From an uncultured Pelagibacteraceae bacterium (GTDB lineage: Bacteria > Pseudomonadota > Alphaproteobacteria > Pelagibacterales > Pelagibacteraceae), in contig CACGOO010000003.1 in assembly GCA_902574685.1 (NCBI GenBank), forward strand, positions 27,231 through 91,230: a stretch of DNA of 64,000 nt, written 5' to 3'. Position 1 is the stretch's first letter. Each line of letters opens with the position of its first letter. The notes below the pieces were generated by a model that was not told the origin of the DNA, did no database searches, and worked only from the letters and a program-made list of their open reading frames with translations. Both the position numbers and the translations under genes were made by a program. Shown here piece by piece: positions 40,036 through 49,665 of this stretch.

Positions 40036-41490
40036 GTGAATCAAAGCGAAAAATTTCAATTAAGGAATTGGGAATTAGTTTCAATAAATCCTAATAATAG
40101 AGACTGGAGTTGGAAAAATTACTTTAACTTTTGGGCTATAAATATTCAAACAATTGTTGGGTTCTCTTTAATATCAGCATTATATTTATTCTATGATCTA
40201 AATTTTTTTGTTGTCTTAACAGGATCATTGCTAGCAGGCTTATTAGTATTCTTTTTTGCTAACATCATTGGAAAAATCTCTCAAAGTAGCGGATTAAGTT
40301 TTCCAACAATTCTCAGACTTTCAATGGGTTTTACAGGAGCGAGATATGTAGGGATGATCAGAGGATTAGTTGGCTTATTCATGTTTGGAGTACAGACTTT
40401 TTTTATATCAAAGTCTCTAGGTTATATTGCAAGGATAATCATATTTAAAATAGACAATCAACTCTTACAGAATGAAATATTTTTGTTATTCTTTTTTGGT
40501 TTGAATTTAATCGATTGGGTTTGTTTATTTTTAACTTTAATATTTCAATACATCCTTTTTACAAAAGGACAGAATTTTCTAAAATCGTTTATTAATTTTT
40601 CAGGTCTTTTTGTATACTTAGGTTTATCTGTAATACTTATCATTATTTTATCTGAATATTACAATGAACTTTTAAATGGAATAAAACTTAGTTTAGTTTT
40701 TAGTAGTTTTTCAATAAAGTCAAATATTGCTCCAATAATATCAATCACAGGAACTCTATTTGCTTATTTTGCTATTGTTCTTCTTACTTTTGGAGATTTT
40801 TCTAGATACTCAATGAATTACAAAGAGATGACCAAAGGAAACTTAAGTATAATATTAAATTTAATATTCTTTTCTTTTTTCTCAGTATTAATCACACTAG
40901 GTTCCGATATTATTCTCACTAGCAAAGGTTTAAATGCTTCAAGTCTACTTACTAATCCAAATGATATAGTCGGTAAATTTAATAATAATTTTCTAACTTT
41001 CTTTTGTTTGATATTTATTATTATCTCTTCGTTATCAACTAATTTGATAGCAAATTATATTCCTTCACAAAATACATTGATAAATTTTTTCCCTAATTCT
41101 TTAACATTAAAAAAAACAGGAATTGTGATATCAATTATTGCATTAATTATTTCAACATTTTGGCTTTCAATTTTTAGCAAAGCTAATGTTTTAATATTTG
41201 TTGAAGCTGTTGCGACGACTTTTGGGCCAATTTTTGGTGTATTGGTTTCAGATTATTACTTGTTTAAAAAACAACAAATTAATCATAAAGAGCTTTTTTA
41301 TCCTAAAGAACATACAGAATATATTTACAGTAACGGTTGGAACTTGAAAGCATTGTATGCTCTTTTAATTGGATCAATATTTTCTTTATCATCTTTGTTA
41401 AATGAAAACTTAATACAATATCAATCTTTTGGATGGATTATTGGAGCATTCGCATCTTATTTAGTATATTATTTGTTAAATAATAAATAA
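40036..41490 (+). CDS. NCS1-family (cytosine/purine/allantoin) permease
   Basis: 484 aa 12-TM-like; NRDWSWKNYFNFWAINIQTIVGFSL; LTFGDFSRY; GTG start. Confidence 0.8.
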   Translation: MNQSEKFQLRNWELVSINPNNRDWSWKNYFNFWAINIQTIVGFSLISALYLFYDLNFFVVLTGSLLAGLLVFFFANIIGKISQSSGLSFPTILRLSMGFTGARYVGMIRGLVGLFMFGVQTFFISKSLGYIARIIIFKIDNQLLQNEIFLLFFFGLNLIDWVCLFLTLIFQYILFTKGQNFLKSFINFSGLFVYLGLSVILIIILSEYYNELLNGIKLSLVFSSFSIKSNIAPIISITGTLFAYFAIVLLTFGDFSRYSMNYKEMTKGNLSIILNLIFFSFFSVLITLGSDIILTSKGLNASSLLTNPNDIVGKFNNNFLTFFCLIFIIISSLSTNLIANYIPSQNTLINFFPNSLTLKKTGIVISIIALIISTFWLSIFSKANVLIFVEAVATTFGPIFGVLVSDYYLFKKQQINHKELFYPKEHTEYIYSNGWNLKALYALLIGSIFSLSSLLNENLIQYQSFGWIIGAFASYLVYYLLNNK

Positions 41491-41492
41491 TA

Positions 41493-42497
41493 ATGAAAGC
41501 GCTTGTCTATACTGGTGTTGAGGAAATGGAATTCAGGGAGGAAAGAGAGCCTTCCGAAAAACCTGGAGAAAGTATTCTTAAAGTTCATGCATCAGGTATC
41601 TGTGGTTCTGATATGCATGCTTACCACGGAAAAGACGAGAGAAGAATTCCACCGTTAATTTTAGGTCATGAAGTCAGTGGTCAAATTATTAATGGTAAGC
41701 TTAAAGATCAAATTTCAGTTCTTAATCCATTAATAACTTGTAGAAATTGCGAATACTGCAAGAGTGGCAGAGAACATTTATGTCCAGATAGAGTTCTTCT
41801 AGGAATGAATAGACCTTATGAAAGACAAGGTGCGTTTGCTGAACTTATAACAGTTCCAGATCATAATATTTTTAAAGTTCCTGAAAAACTTGATGTAAAA
41901 GAGGCTGCAGTTGCAGAACCAACAGCAGTTTCATATCACGCAGTATTATTAGCAGTAGAAGCATCAAAAAAACCATTAAATGAATGTAGAACGCTTGTTC
42001 AGGGTGGTGGAGCAATTGGGCTATTATGTGCATTAATTTTATCCAAGATCCAAGGTAATACAAATTTGACAATTTCTGATCCTAATCAAAAAAGACTAAA
42101 TGAATGCTCAAAATACGTAGATGCAAAAACAGTGTCACCAGATCATAAAGATATTAAAGAGAGCAGTTTTGATTTAGTTTTTGATACTGTTGGACTTGAA
42201 GTTTCACGACAACAGGCAATCAGTGTAGTAAAACCTGGTGGAATAATAGTTCATATCGGATTAACGCAGCCCGCAGGATCTTTTAATTTTAGGAAAGCAA
42301 CTCTTCAAGAAGTTACTTTTATTGGAACTTATTGTTACACAAACAAAGAATTTGGAGAAACTATTGATATTTTAACTAATAACAAGCTAGGGAAGATAGA
42401 GTGGATTGAGTACAGAAATCTTAAAGATGGTTGGGGAGCTTTTAAAGAAATTCATGATGGAACCTGTTCGGCCCCAAAGATAGTGCTTCTGCCTTAA
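41493..42497 (+). CDS. Zn-dependent medium-chain alcohol dehydrogenase
   Basis: GICGSDMHAYHG, LGHEVSG, CRNCEYCKSGREHLCPD, VQGGGAIGLLCALI. Confidence 0.93.
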   Translation: MKALVYTGVEEMEFREEREPSEKPGESILKVHASGICGSDMHAYHGKDERRIPPLILGHEVSGQIINGKLKDQISVLNPLITCRNCEYCKSGREHLCPDRVLLGMNRPYERQGAFAELITVPDHNIFKVPEKLDVKEAAVAEPTAVSYHAVLLAVEASKKPLNECRTLVQGGGAIGLLCALILSKIQGNTNLTISDPNQKRLNECSKYVDAKTVSPDHKDIKESSFDLVFDTVGLEVSRQQAISVVKPGGIIVHIGLTQPAGSFNFRKATLQEVTFIGTYCYTNKEFGETIDILTNNKLGKIEWIEYRNLKDGWGAFKEIHDGTCSAPKIVLLP

Positions 42498-42625
42498 ATT
42501 CTTGGTTTTTTAATAGGTATTAATACCTTTTTTTCTCCGAATTTTTCAGAATTTTTTGAAATTACAGGCGCAGTGATAATTATAGACCAATAAATCATCA
42601 AACCAAAAAGAACTGCTAACTTCAT
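42494..42625 (-). CDS. Putative 43-aa small protein with N-terminal TM (not in ORF track)
   Basis: Reverse-strand reading MKLAVLFGLMIYWSIIITAPVISKNSEKFGEKKVLIPIKKPRI; 44 codons with stop. Confidence 0.4.
   Translation of the reverse strand: MKLAVLFGLMIYWSIIITAPVISKNSEKFGEKKVLIPIKKPRI
42515..42534 (+). terminator. Possible weak terminator after the ADH
   Basis: Palindrome AGGTATTAATACCT followed by a T-run; only a 5-bp stem. Confidence 0.35.
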
Positions 42626-42720
42626 ATCTTCTTAATAGAGAACAATAATGATTTATGCATGTTTAAATAATGTCAAAATTTTGAATTTGAAAATTATTTT
42701 ATCTTTTATATAGAAAGGAC

Positions 42721-43374
42721 ATGTTTAGATTTTTATTTAAATTAATTTTAGTTACAGCGTTGTTTCAAACTATCTTGTATGCAGAGGACATAAAAGTATT
42801 TGAGTTTACAGAGAAAGAACTATCAGAATTGACAGTTAGAAAAGTAAGAGGGGCAGATAATAAAACTGAATATTCTGTTGGCTCTGATGAAAATGGTAAT
42901 TACCTTAAAGCTATTGCTGATAATGCTGCTTCTGGCTTAGGTAAGGAGATTAAAATTGATCTAAATAAAACACCTTTCATAAATATTACTTGGAAAATTG
43001 AGAAAGACATACCAGGGATAGATGAGACAGCTAAAAAGGGTCATGACTTTGCAGGAAGAGTATTCGTCATTAAAAAAACTGGAGCAACACCTTTATCCAA
43101 TAGAGCAATAAATTATGTTTTTTCAAGCAATCAAGAAGTTGGAAGCAACTTTCCAAGCCCATATACTAAAAAGTCCATAGATAATGTACTTGCTACTACC
43201 AAAACAAATTTAAATGAATGGGTAACTGTCAAAGCAAACGTTAAAGAAGATTTCAAGAAATTCCATAATTTAGATGTTAATGAGCTAGATGGTATAGCGA
43301 TCATGTCAGATACAGATAATTCAAAGCAAAAATCAATTACTTACTATCAAAATATCTATTTTTCTTCTCAATAA
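42721..43374 (+). CDS. DUF3047-like secreted protein
   Basis: Signal peptide; INITWKIEKDIPGIDETAKKGHDFAGRVFVI; DVNELDGIAIMSDTDNSKQKSITYYQNIYF. Confidence 0.75.
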   Translation: MFRFLFKLILVTALFQTILYAEDIKVFEFTEKELSELTVRKVRGADNKTEYSVGSDENGNYLKAIADNAASGLGKEIKIDLNKTPFINITWKIEKDIPGIDETAKKGHDFAGRVFVIKKTGATPLSNRAINYVFSSNQEVGSNFPSPYTKKSIDNVLATTKTNLNEWVTVKANVKEDFKKFHNLDVNELDGIAIMSDTDNSKQKSITYYQNIYFSSQ

Positions 43375-43390
43375 ATTTTATTAATATCAA

Positions 43391-43786
43391 TTGATGAAAG
43401 TATTTAAGTATAATTTAAAAGTATACTATGAGGATACTGATTTTGGTGGAATAGTTTACCACGCAAATTATTTAAAGTACTTTGAACGAGCAAGATCTGA
43501 GCTTATTTATTCAATAGGATATTCAAATAAAAAGTTATTAGATAAATATAATGTTTTAATTGCAGTTAAAACTTGCAATGTAGACTATAAAAAACCAGCA
43601 AAATTTGAGGATAAAATTACCGTTTTCACGAAAGTTAAATCTAATACTTTAACTACTATTACAATGTCACAAGTAATTAAAAGAAAATCAGATATTTTAT
43701 GTGATGCAGAGATTAAATTAGTATCTCTAAATAATTTGGGAAAACCAGTAAAACTTCCAGTAGCACTTATTAACAAATTAAACTAG
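43391..43786 (+). CDS. ybgC: YbgC/acyl-CoA thioesterase (hotdog)
   Basis: YYEDTDFGGIVYHANYLKYFERARSELI. Confidence 0.93.
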   Translation: MMKVFKYNLKVYYEDTDFGGIVYHANYLKYFERARSELIYSIGYSNKKLLDKYNVLIAVKTCNVDYKKPAKFEDKITVFTKVKSNTLTTITMSQVIKRKSDILCDAEIKLVSLNNLGKPVKLPVALINKLN

Positions 43787-44485
43787 TTCTTTTACTTTTT
43801 TAAATAGTTTAGTCATTTGTTTTTCATTAATTCGTCCGGTATTTACATTTCTTGGACTTGGATGATAACACCCCATTAACAACACGTTGTTAGGTAATTT
43901 AAAATATGTTCCATGACCAAATTTTACTTTTTCAGTGTAATCAAAATTTTCTCTATAAAATTTTACACAAGTATCAAAAGCAATTTTCCCTAAAGCTACA
44001 ATAATTTTTAGATTTTTAAGTATTTCAAATTCAGATTTAAAATAACTAAAGCAATTTTTTAACTCTTCATTTAATGGTTTATCTCCTGGAGGAACGCACT
44101 TTAGAGCTGGTGTTATAAAGGTATTTTTTATTTTTAATCCATCATTTATATGATCTGAATTACTTTGATTGGCAATTTTTACATTGTGTAAACATTTATA
44201 TAAAAAATCTGAGGATTTATCGCCTGTAAATACTCTGCCTGTTCTTGTTCCACCATGAGCAGCTGGTGCTAGACCAACAATCATTATTTTTCCATTTATA
44301 TCTCCAAAACCTGTAACTGGTTTTCCCCAATAAGTTTGGTCCATATATTGTTTTCTTTTTTCCGTAGATATTTTTTTTCTAAACCTCACAAGTCTAGGGC
44401 ATTTATTACATTTAATTATTGTTTTTTTTAATTTTTCAAATTTAACGGTCATTAAGTTTAGAGAAGCTTCTTTTTGTGTGTCCAT
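43778..44485 (-). CDS. Uracil-DNA glycosylase, family 5 (UDGb)-like
   Basis: CNKCPRLV; GLAPAAHGGTRTGRVFTGDKS; CYHPSPRNVNTGR. Confidence 0.9.
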   Translation of the reverse strand: MDTQKEASLNLMTVKFEKLKKTIIKCNKCPRLVRFRKKISTEKRKQYMDQTYWGKPVTGFGDINGKIMIVGLAPAAHGGTRTGRVFTGDKSSDFLYKCLHNVKIANQSNSDHINDGLKIKNTFITPALKCVPPGDKPLNEELKNCFSYFKSEFEILKNLKIIVALGKIAFDTCVKFYRENFDYTEKVKFGHGTYFKLPNNVLLMGCYHPSPRNVNTGRINEKQMTKLFKKVKELV

Positions 44486-45609
44486 GGACCTTTTTTTGTT
44501 TTAGGTAAAAACTTTCTAAGGTCAAAAAGGACTTTTTCAGACAATTTTCTGTAGGTGGTTAGTTTTCCTCCATATATATTCAATAAAGGTAATTTTTTTA
44601 TAATTTTTAAATCAAAAACATAATCTCTTGTGACTTTTGAAGCTGTATTAAAATCTTCAATTAGAGGTCTTATCCCTGAATAAGTATCTACAATGTCCTT
44701 TGTTCTGATTTGTTTTTTTAAGTAATTATTTACTGAACGAATTAAATATGTAATTTCTTTTTTTGATATTCTTTTATTTTCTGGTGATTTAACCTCAACT
44801 TCTGTAGTTCCAATTAAAGAAAACTTCCCTTTATAAGGTATCACAAATATTATTCTTTTATCAGTATTTTGAAATGTGAATGCAACATTTTCTTTGTACA
44901 ATTTTTTTGTAATAATATGACTTCCTTTAACTAATCTTATTTTTTTCTTAGATTTAATTTTTATATTTTTATTTAAGGTTTCGTTTATCCATGGTCCAGA
45001 TGCATTAATTAAAATTTTTGATTTTACTTTTTCACCTTTTTCAAGACTAATAATCCATTCATTGCCAATAATTTCAGCTTTTTTAACTTTGTTATATTCT
45101 AGTATTTTAGCTTTATTTCTTTTTGCATCTTTAGCATTTAGTTTCGTTAATTTTTTATCGTCAATTTGTATGTCAAAATATTGAAAACCAGTTTTGTATT
45201 TTTGCTTAAGAATATTTGAAAATTTTTTTGTAAGATCAAACGTTTTTGATTTTGGTATATTGCTTTTGCCACCTAAATTATCATACAAAAATAAACCAAT
45301 TTTAATTAACCAGGCTGGTCGAATTTTATCTGCATAAGGAATTATAAAAGGAATCGGTTTGGAAATATGTCTGGCAATTTTATAAACTATTTCTCTTTCT
45401 TTCAGAGATTCTCTAACTAGTTTGAATTCATAATTTTCTAAATAACGAAGACCACCATGTACTAATTTCGTCGACCAAGATGAGGTTGCTCCTCCAATCT
45501 CACCTTTGTCAGCTAAACAAACTGATAAACCTCTACCTGCAGCATCTCTTGCAATACCTGCACCGTTTATACCGCCACCTATTATGAATAAATCAAATAT
45601 TTTAGACAT
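44458..45609 (-). CDS. glpD: Glycerol-3-phosphate dehydrogenase, short form
   Basis: FDLFIIGGGINGAGIARDAAGRGLSVCLADKGEIGGATSSWSTKLVHGGLRYLE; 383 aa, ends near the expected start of the C-terminal domain. Confidence 0.9.
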   Translation of the reverse strand: MSKIFDLFIIGGGINGAGIARDAAGRGLSVCLADKGEIGGATSSWSTKLVHGGLRYLENYEFKLVRESLKEREIVYKIARHISKPIPFIIPYADKIRPAWLIKIGLFLYDNLGGKSNIPKSKTFDLTKKFSNILKQKYKTGFQYFDIQIDDKKLTKLNAKDAKRNKAKILEYNKVKKAEIIGNEWIISLEKGEKVKSKILINASGPWINETLNKNIKIKSKKKIRLVKGSHIITKKLYKENVAFTFQNTDKRIIFVIPYKGKFSLIGTTEVEVKSPENKRISKKEITYLIRSVNNYLKKQIRTKDIVDTYSGIRPLIEDFNTASKVTRDYVFDLKIIKKLPLLNIYGGKLTTYRKLSEKVLFDLRKFLPKTKKGPWTHKKKLL

Positions 45610-45749
45610 TTAAATTATGATTTGTTTTAAAATATACAACCTCTTTTAGAAATTTAAAATTTTTAAATGCAATTATTTACAATTTCATAATATCTTAACA
45701 TTAATAAATTATTAATAAAAAATAAAATAAACTTAACAGAAGGATAGAT

Positions 45750-47057
45750 ATGAAAAAAATACTTAGTGTTTTAACAATTCTATTTACTTTCTCTTTTACA
45801 TCACACAGTTATTCAAAAACAGAAATTCATTGGTGGTACGGAAACAGTGGTTTTCTTGGTGATGTAATTATTGAAATTGCAAATAGATTTAACGCTTCAC
45901 AAGATCAATATACGGTCATTCCTACAGGAAAAGGAAGTTATGAAGATAACATGGCGGCAACTATTGCTGCATTTAGAGCAGGCGACCAACCACACTATTC
46001 ACAGGTTTATGATGCTGGTGCTGCAATCATGGTAGCTCAAGTAAAAAATGGTGTTGTTATCGGTTTTGAAGAAATGGCTAAGAAATATGGCATTGATGTA
46101 GATGCTGACAACTATATTCCAGGCATTAAAAATTTCTATGCCGACTCTGATGGAAAAATGATTGGTGTACCTTTCAATAGTTCAACTTGTTTGATGTATG
46201 CAAACATGGACATTTTGAAAGAGGTTGGAATTGAATCTGTGCCAAAAACTTATGAAGAATTTGAGGCCATGGCTCCAAAAATCAAAGCTGCTGGATACAT
46301 TCCTTTAGTTCAAAGTCATAGTCCATGGATTTGGACTGAAAATTTCTTTTCTAGACATAATTTATTAATGTTAGATGGAAATAATGGTTACGATGCTGTT
46401 CCTACAAAAACTTTATTCGCTGAAACTGATGCATTTGTCTATCATTGGAAGAAAGTTAAAGAATGGTATGATAAAGGTTTATATGGCTATAAAGGAAGAG
46501 CGTGGGGAGACAATCAAGCACCATTTATAGCAGGTGAAGCTGCATTTTGGTTTGGTTCTGCTGCATCATTTGGTGGAATGAAAGGTGTTGTTCCAAACTT
46601 TACAGTTAATCATATTCCTTACTGGGATTCAGTAACCAAAGGAAAAGAGTATCCAACTTTTATAGGTGGTGCTGCTAACTGGATCTTAAATGGTCATACT
46701 GAGGAAGAGTACAAAGGACTTGCTAAATTTATAGAATTTATGGGTTCTCCAGAAATGGATCTGTATTATCACAATATGACTGGTTACTCTGCAGTGACTA
46801 AAGGTGGTATAGAGTTAGCTGAAACTATAAATTTCTATAGAGCTTCTCCATATCATAAAGCAGTTGGTGAACAATTAAGCTTAGAAGGTTCAACTATTCC
46901 TGGTGGATATAGAGCTGGTAATTGGCCCCAAATTCGTGAAGTAATTTACGAAAATATTGAGCCAATGTTAAACGGCAAAATATCAATCGAAAAAGGATTG
47001 CAGAATATGGACAAAGGTGCAGCTAAATTGTTAAAGCAATTTGCTAAAACTTTGTAA
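45750..47057 (+). CDS. ugpB: ABC transporter solute-binding protein, glycerol-3-phosphate type (UgpB-like)
   Basis: Signal peptide; IHWWYGNSGFLGDVIIEIANRFNASQDQYTVIPTGKGSYEDNMAATIAAFRAGDQPHYSQVYDAG. Confidence 0.9.
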   Translation: MKKILSVLTILFTFSFTSHSYSKTEIHWWYGNSGFLGDVIIEIANRFNASQDQYTVIPTGKGSYEDNMAATIAAFRAGDQPHYSQVYDAGAAIMVAQVKNGVVIGFEEMAKKYGIDVDADNYIPGIKNFYADSDGKMIGVPFNSSTCLMYANMDILKEVGIESVPKTYEEFEAMAPKIKAAGYIPLVQSHSPWIWTENFFSRHNLLMLDGNNGYDAVPTKTLFAETDAFVYHWKKVKEWYDKGLYGYKGRAWGDNQAPFIAGEAAFWFGSAASFGGMKGVVPNFTVNHIPYWDSVTKGKEYPTFIGGAANWILNGHTEEEYKGLAKFIEFMGSPEMDLYYHNMTGYSAVTKGGIELAETINFYRASPYHKAVGEQLSLEGSTIPGGYRAGNWPQIREVIYENIEPMLNGKISIEKGLQNMDKGAAKLLKQFAKTL

Positions 47058-47070
47058 GAATAATTAAAAC

Positions 47071-47106
47071 AATAAGGAGGGTATTAATTTACCCTCCTTA
47101 TTTATT
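47071..47106 (+). terminator. Hairpin between ugpB and ugpA, terminator-like
   Basis: AATAAGGAGGGTA-ttaatt-TACCCTCCTTATT (13-bp perfect stem) followed by tattttt. Confidence 0.85.
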
Positions 47107-47117
47107 TTTACAAAAGT

Positions 47118-47996
47118 ATGAAAAAAGTCCAATTCAAATCTAGCTATTCACAATATCTTTTCTTAGCTCCGCAGCTAGGTATATTGTTAATTTTTTTATA
47201 TTGGCCAATCATACAAACCTTTAGAGATGCATTTACAATGCAAGATGCATTTGGATTTGGATCGAAGTTTGTATGGTTTGACAATTTTTTATTTATTTTT
47301 GATGATCCAGCTTATTTCATAGCTTTCAAATTTACTATTATTTATAGTTTTGTTATTACGTTAATTACAGGCTCAATTGGATTATTACTTGCCGTTCAGG
47401 CTAATAATGTAATGCATGGTAAAAGCACTTACAAAACACTTTTAATTTGGCCTTATGCAATTGCGCCTGCGGTAGTCGGTGTAATGGCAAATTATTTTTT
47501 TAGTGAAAGATTTGGTCTTCTTTATCATTTATTTCACGAACTGTGGGGATTTAATTGGTACGAAAGTGTGTTCGACTCTTATATTTACGTAATCATAGCT
47601 GGTTCTTGGAAGCAAATCAGTGCTAATTTTATTTTCTTCTTGGCTGGACTTCAAGCTATACAAAAATCTGTAATTGAAGCATCAATGATTGACTGTAAAA
47701 ATAGTTTTAGAAGATTTTGGACAATTACATTCCCATTATTAATGCCAACTACATTCTTTTTAATAATTATTAATATAACGTATGCTTTCTTTGATACATT
47801 TGGAATTATTGATACCACAACAATAGGTGCTCCTTCTGGTGAAACAAGAACTCTAGTTTATAAAGCTTACATGGATGGATTTAGAGGACTGGATTTAGGA
47901 AGTGCAGGAGCTCAATCAATAATGATGATGTTGATTGTATTAGTAATTACGATTTTTCAATTTAGATATATCGAAGGGAAAATACATTATAATTAA
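47118..47996 (+). CDS. ugpA: ABC transporter permease (UgpA-like)
   Basis: 292 aa; EASMIDCKNSFRRFWTITFPLLMPTTFF (EAA loop). Confidence 0.92.
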   Translation: MKKVQFKSSYSQYLFLAPQLGILLIFLYWPIIQTFRDAFTMQDAFGFGSKFVWFDNFLFIFDDPAYFIAFKFTIIYSFVITLITGSIGLLLAVQANNVMHGKSTYKTLLIWPYAIAPAVVGVMANYFFSERFGLLYHLFHELWGFNWYESVFDSYIYVIIAGSWKQISANFIFFLAGLQAIQKSVIEASMIDCKNSFRRFWTITFPLLMPTTFFLIIINITYAFFDTFGIIDTTTIGAPSGETRTLVYKAYMDGFRGLDLGSAGAQSIMMMLIVLVITIFQFRYIEGKIHYN

Positions 47997-48817
47997 TGAC
48001 TAGATTTATCACATCAAGTTTTTCACATTTAATTTTACTCATTGGAATACTAATCATGGTAGTTCCTGTATGGATGATTTTTGCTAGCTCTACGCACACG
48101 AGTTCAATGATTAATATGAATGGTCTCCAAATGTTTTTAGGAGATAGCTTTTATGAAAATTACTTACGAGTTTTATTATATCAGGGTGGTTTTTTTAAAG
48201 AGATAACAGCATTAAAAATGTTTTTTAATAGTTTTATCATGGCTACAGGAGTTGCAATATTATCCGTTGTTACATCTTTAATGGCTGCTTACGCGTTGGT
48301 TTATTACAGAATAAAATATGCAACATTATTGTTTTGGATTATATTTATTACAATTTTAGTACCATTAGAGTTAAGAATTTTCCCCACTTATTCAGTAATG
48401 GCTGAGCTTAATCTAGTGAATTCTTACTTTGGATTAATAGTTCCTATTTCAGCATCAGCTATAGCAACATTATTCTTTCGCCAATTTTATAAAACCGTTC
48501 CAGATGAATTACTTGAATCCGCAAAACTTGATGGAGCAAATACCTGGAGATTTTTTGTTGATTTTTTAATTCCTTTGTCAAAAACAATGATTGTAGCGAT
48601 GTTAATATTTATGTTTGTTTTTGGCTACAATCAGTATCTATGGCCATTATTGGTAACAACTTCAGAACAATATTGGACAGTGGTTATGGGATTAAAAATG
48701 ATGTCGGGTTCAATTGTTCATCGTTTTGCTTTCGTGATGATGTCTATGGTGCCACCAATTTTAATTATAATTGTGTTGCAGAAATATTTTATTAAGGGGG
48801 TTTTTCAAGATAAATGA
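47996..48817 (+). CDS. ugpE: ABC transporter permease (UgpE-like, copy 1)
   Basis: 273 aa; ESAKLDGANTWRFFVDFLIPLSKTM EAA loop. Confidence 0.92.
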   Translation: MTRFITSSFSHLILLIGILIMVVPVWMIFASSTHTSSMINMNGLQMFLGDSFYENYLRVLLYQGGFFKEITALKMFFNSFIMATGVAILSVVTSLMAAYALVYYRIKYATLLFWIIFITILVPLELRIFPTYSVMAELNLVNSYFGLIVPISASAIATLFFRQFYKTVPDELLESAKLDGANTWRFFVDFLIPLSKTMIVAMLIFMFVFGYNQYLWPLLVTTSEQYWTVVMGLKMMSGSIVHRFAFVMMSMVPPILIIIVLQKYFIKGVFQDK

Positions 48818-49665
48818 AAATTAAACCACTTCAAATAATTGCTCATATTATTTTAATACTAGGAGTCTTGTTAATGGTAGTTCCTATTTGGATATCTTTT
48901 GCAAGTTCTTCGCATGACTCTGTAACTATATTAACCGAAGGTATGAAGTTTCATATAGGTGATCAGCTAGCAAGAAACTATAACGAAGTTTTAAATGAAA
49001 AAGGTGGTTGGTCAGAAGAAGTGACTGCTGCAAAAATGTTTATTAATAGTTTTATAATGGCATTAGGAATTGCAACACTTAAGGTAGTTATTTCAGCAAT
49101 GTCAGCATATGCTTTGGTTTATTATAGATTTAAATTAGCTGTACCAATTTTTTGGTTAATCTTTATTACTCTACTTGTTCCTTTGGAGGTAAGGATTTTT
49201 CCAAGCTATAAAATTGTATCTGATTTAGGTTTAACAAATTCATATACAGGCCTTATCCTTCCATTAGTTGCTTCAGCTACAGCAACATTTTTCTTCAGAC
49301 AATTTTATAAAACAATTCCAGATGAACTCTTGGAGTCAGCAAAATTAGACGGAGCAAATGCTTGGAGTTTTTTCATAGATTTCTTGGTTCCATTATCTAA
49401 AACCATGATAGCAGCAATGTTTATCTTTATGTTTGTATATGGATACAGCCAATATTTATGGCCACTAATAATGACAACTGCAGAAGAATACTGGACTGTT
49501 GTAATGGGAATGAAGATTATTTACACAGAAAGCTATGAAGGAGTTGCTCTGCCAAGAACTGCAGAAAGATTTGCGTATATCATTTTGTCAATGATCCCAC
49601 CAGTTTTAGTGGTAGTATTTTTACAAAAATGGTTCATAAAAGGATTAATTCAAACGGAGAAATAA
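48814..49665 (+). CDS. ABC transporter permease (UgpE-like, copy 2)
   Basis: 283 aa tandem paralog of the preceding gene; ESAKLDGANAWSFFIDFLVPLSKTM. Confidence 0.92.
   Translation: MKIKPLQIIAHIILILGVLLMVVPIWISFASSSHDSVTILTEGMKFHIGDQLARNYNEVLNEKGGWSEEVTAAKMFINSFIMALGIATLKVVISAMSAYALVYYRFKLAVPIFWLIFITLLVPLEVRIFPSYKIVSDLGLTNSYTGLILPLVASATATFFFRQFYKTIPDELLESAKLDGANAWSFFIDFLVPLSKTMIAAMFIFMFVYGYSQYLWPLIMTTAEEYWTVVMGMKIIYTESYEGVALPRTAERFAYIILSMIPPVLVVVFLQKWFIKGLIQTEK

Noticed and set aside
45610-45749. Pho-box-like TTTCATAATATCTTAACAT upstream of ugpB
   Set aside because: Poor fit and spacing relative to the Pho box; similar CTTTCAT strings occur elsewhere in this AT-rich sequence (e.g. near 56490).
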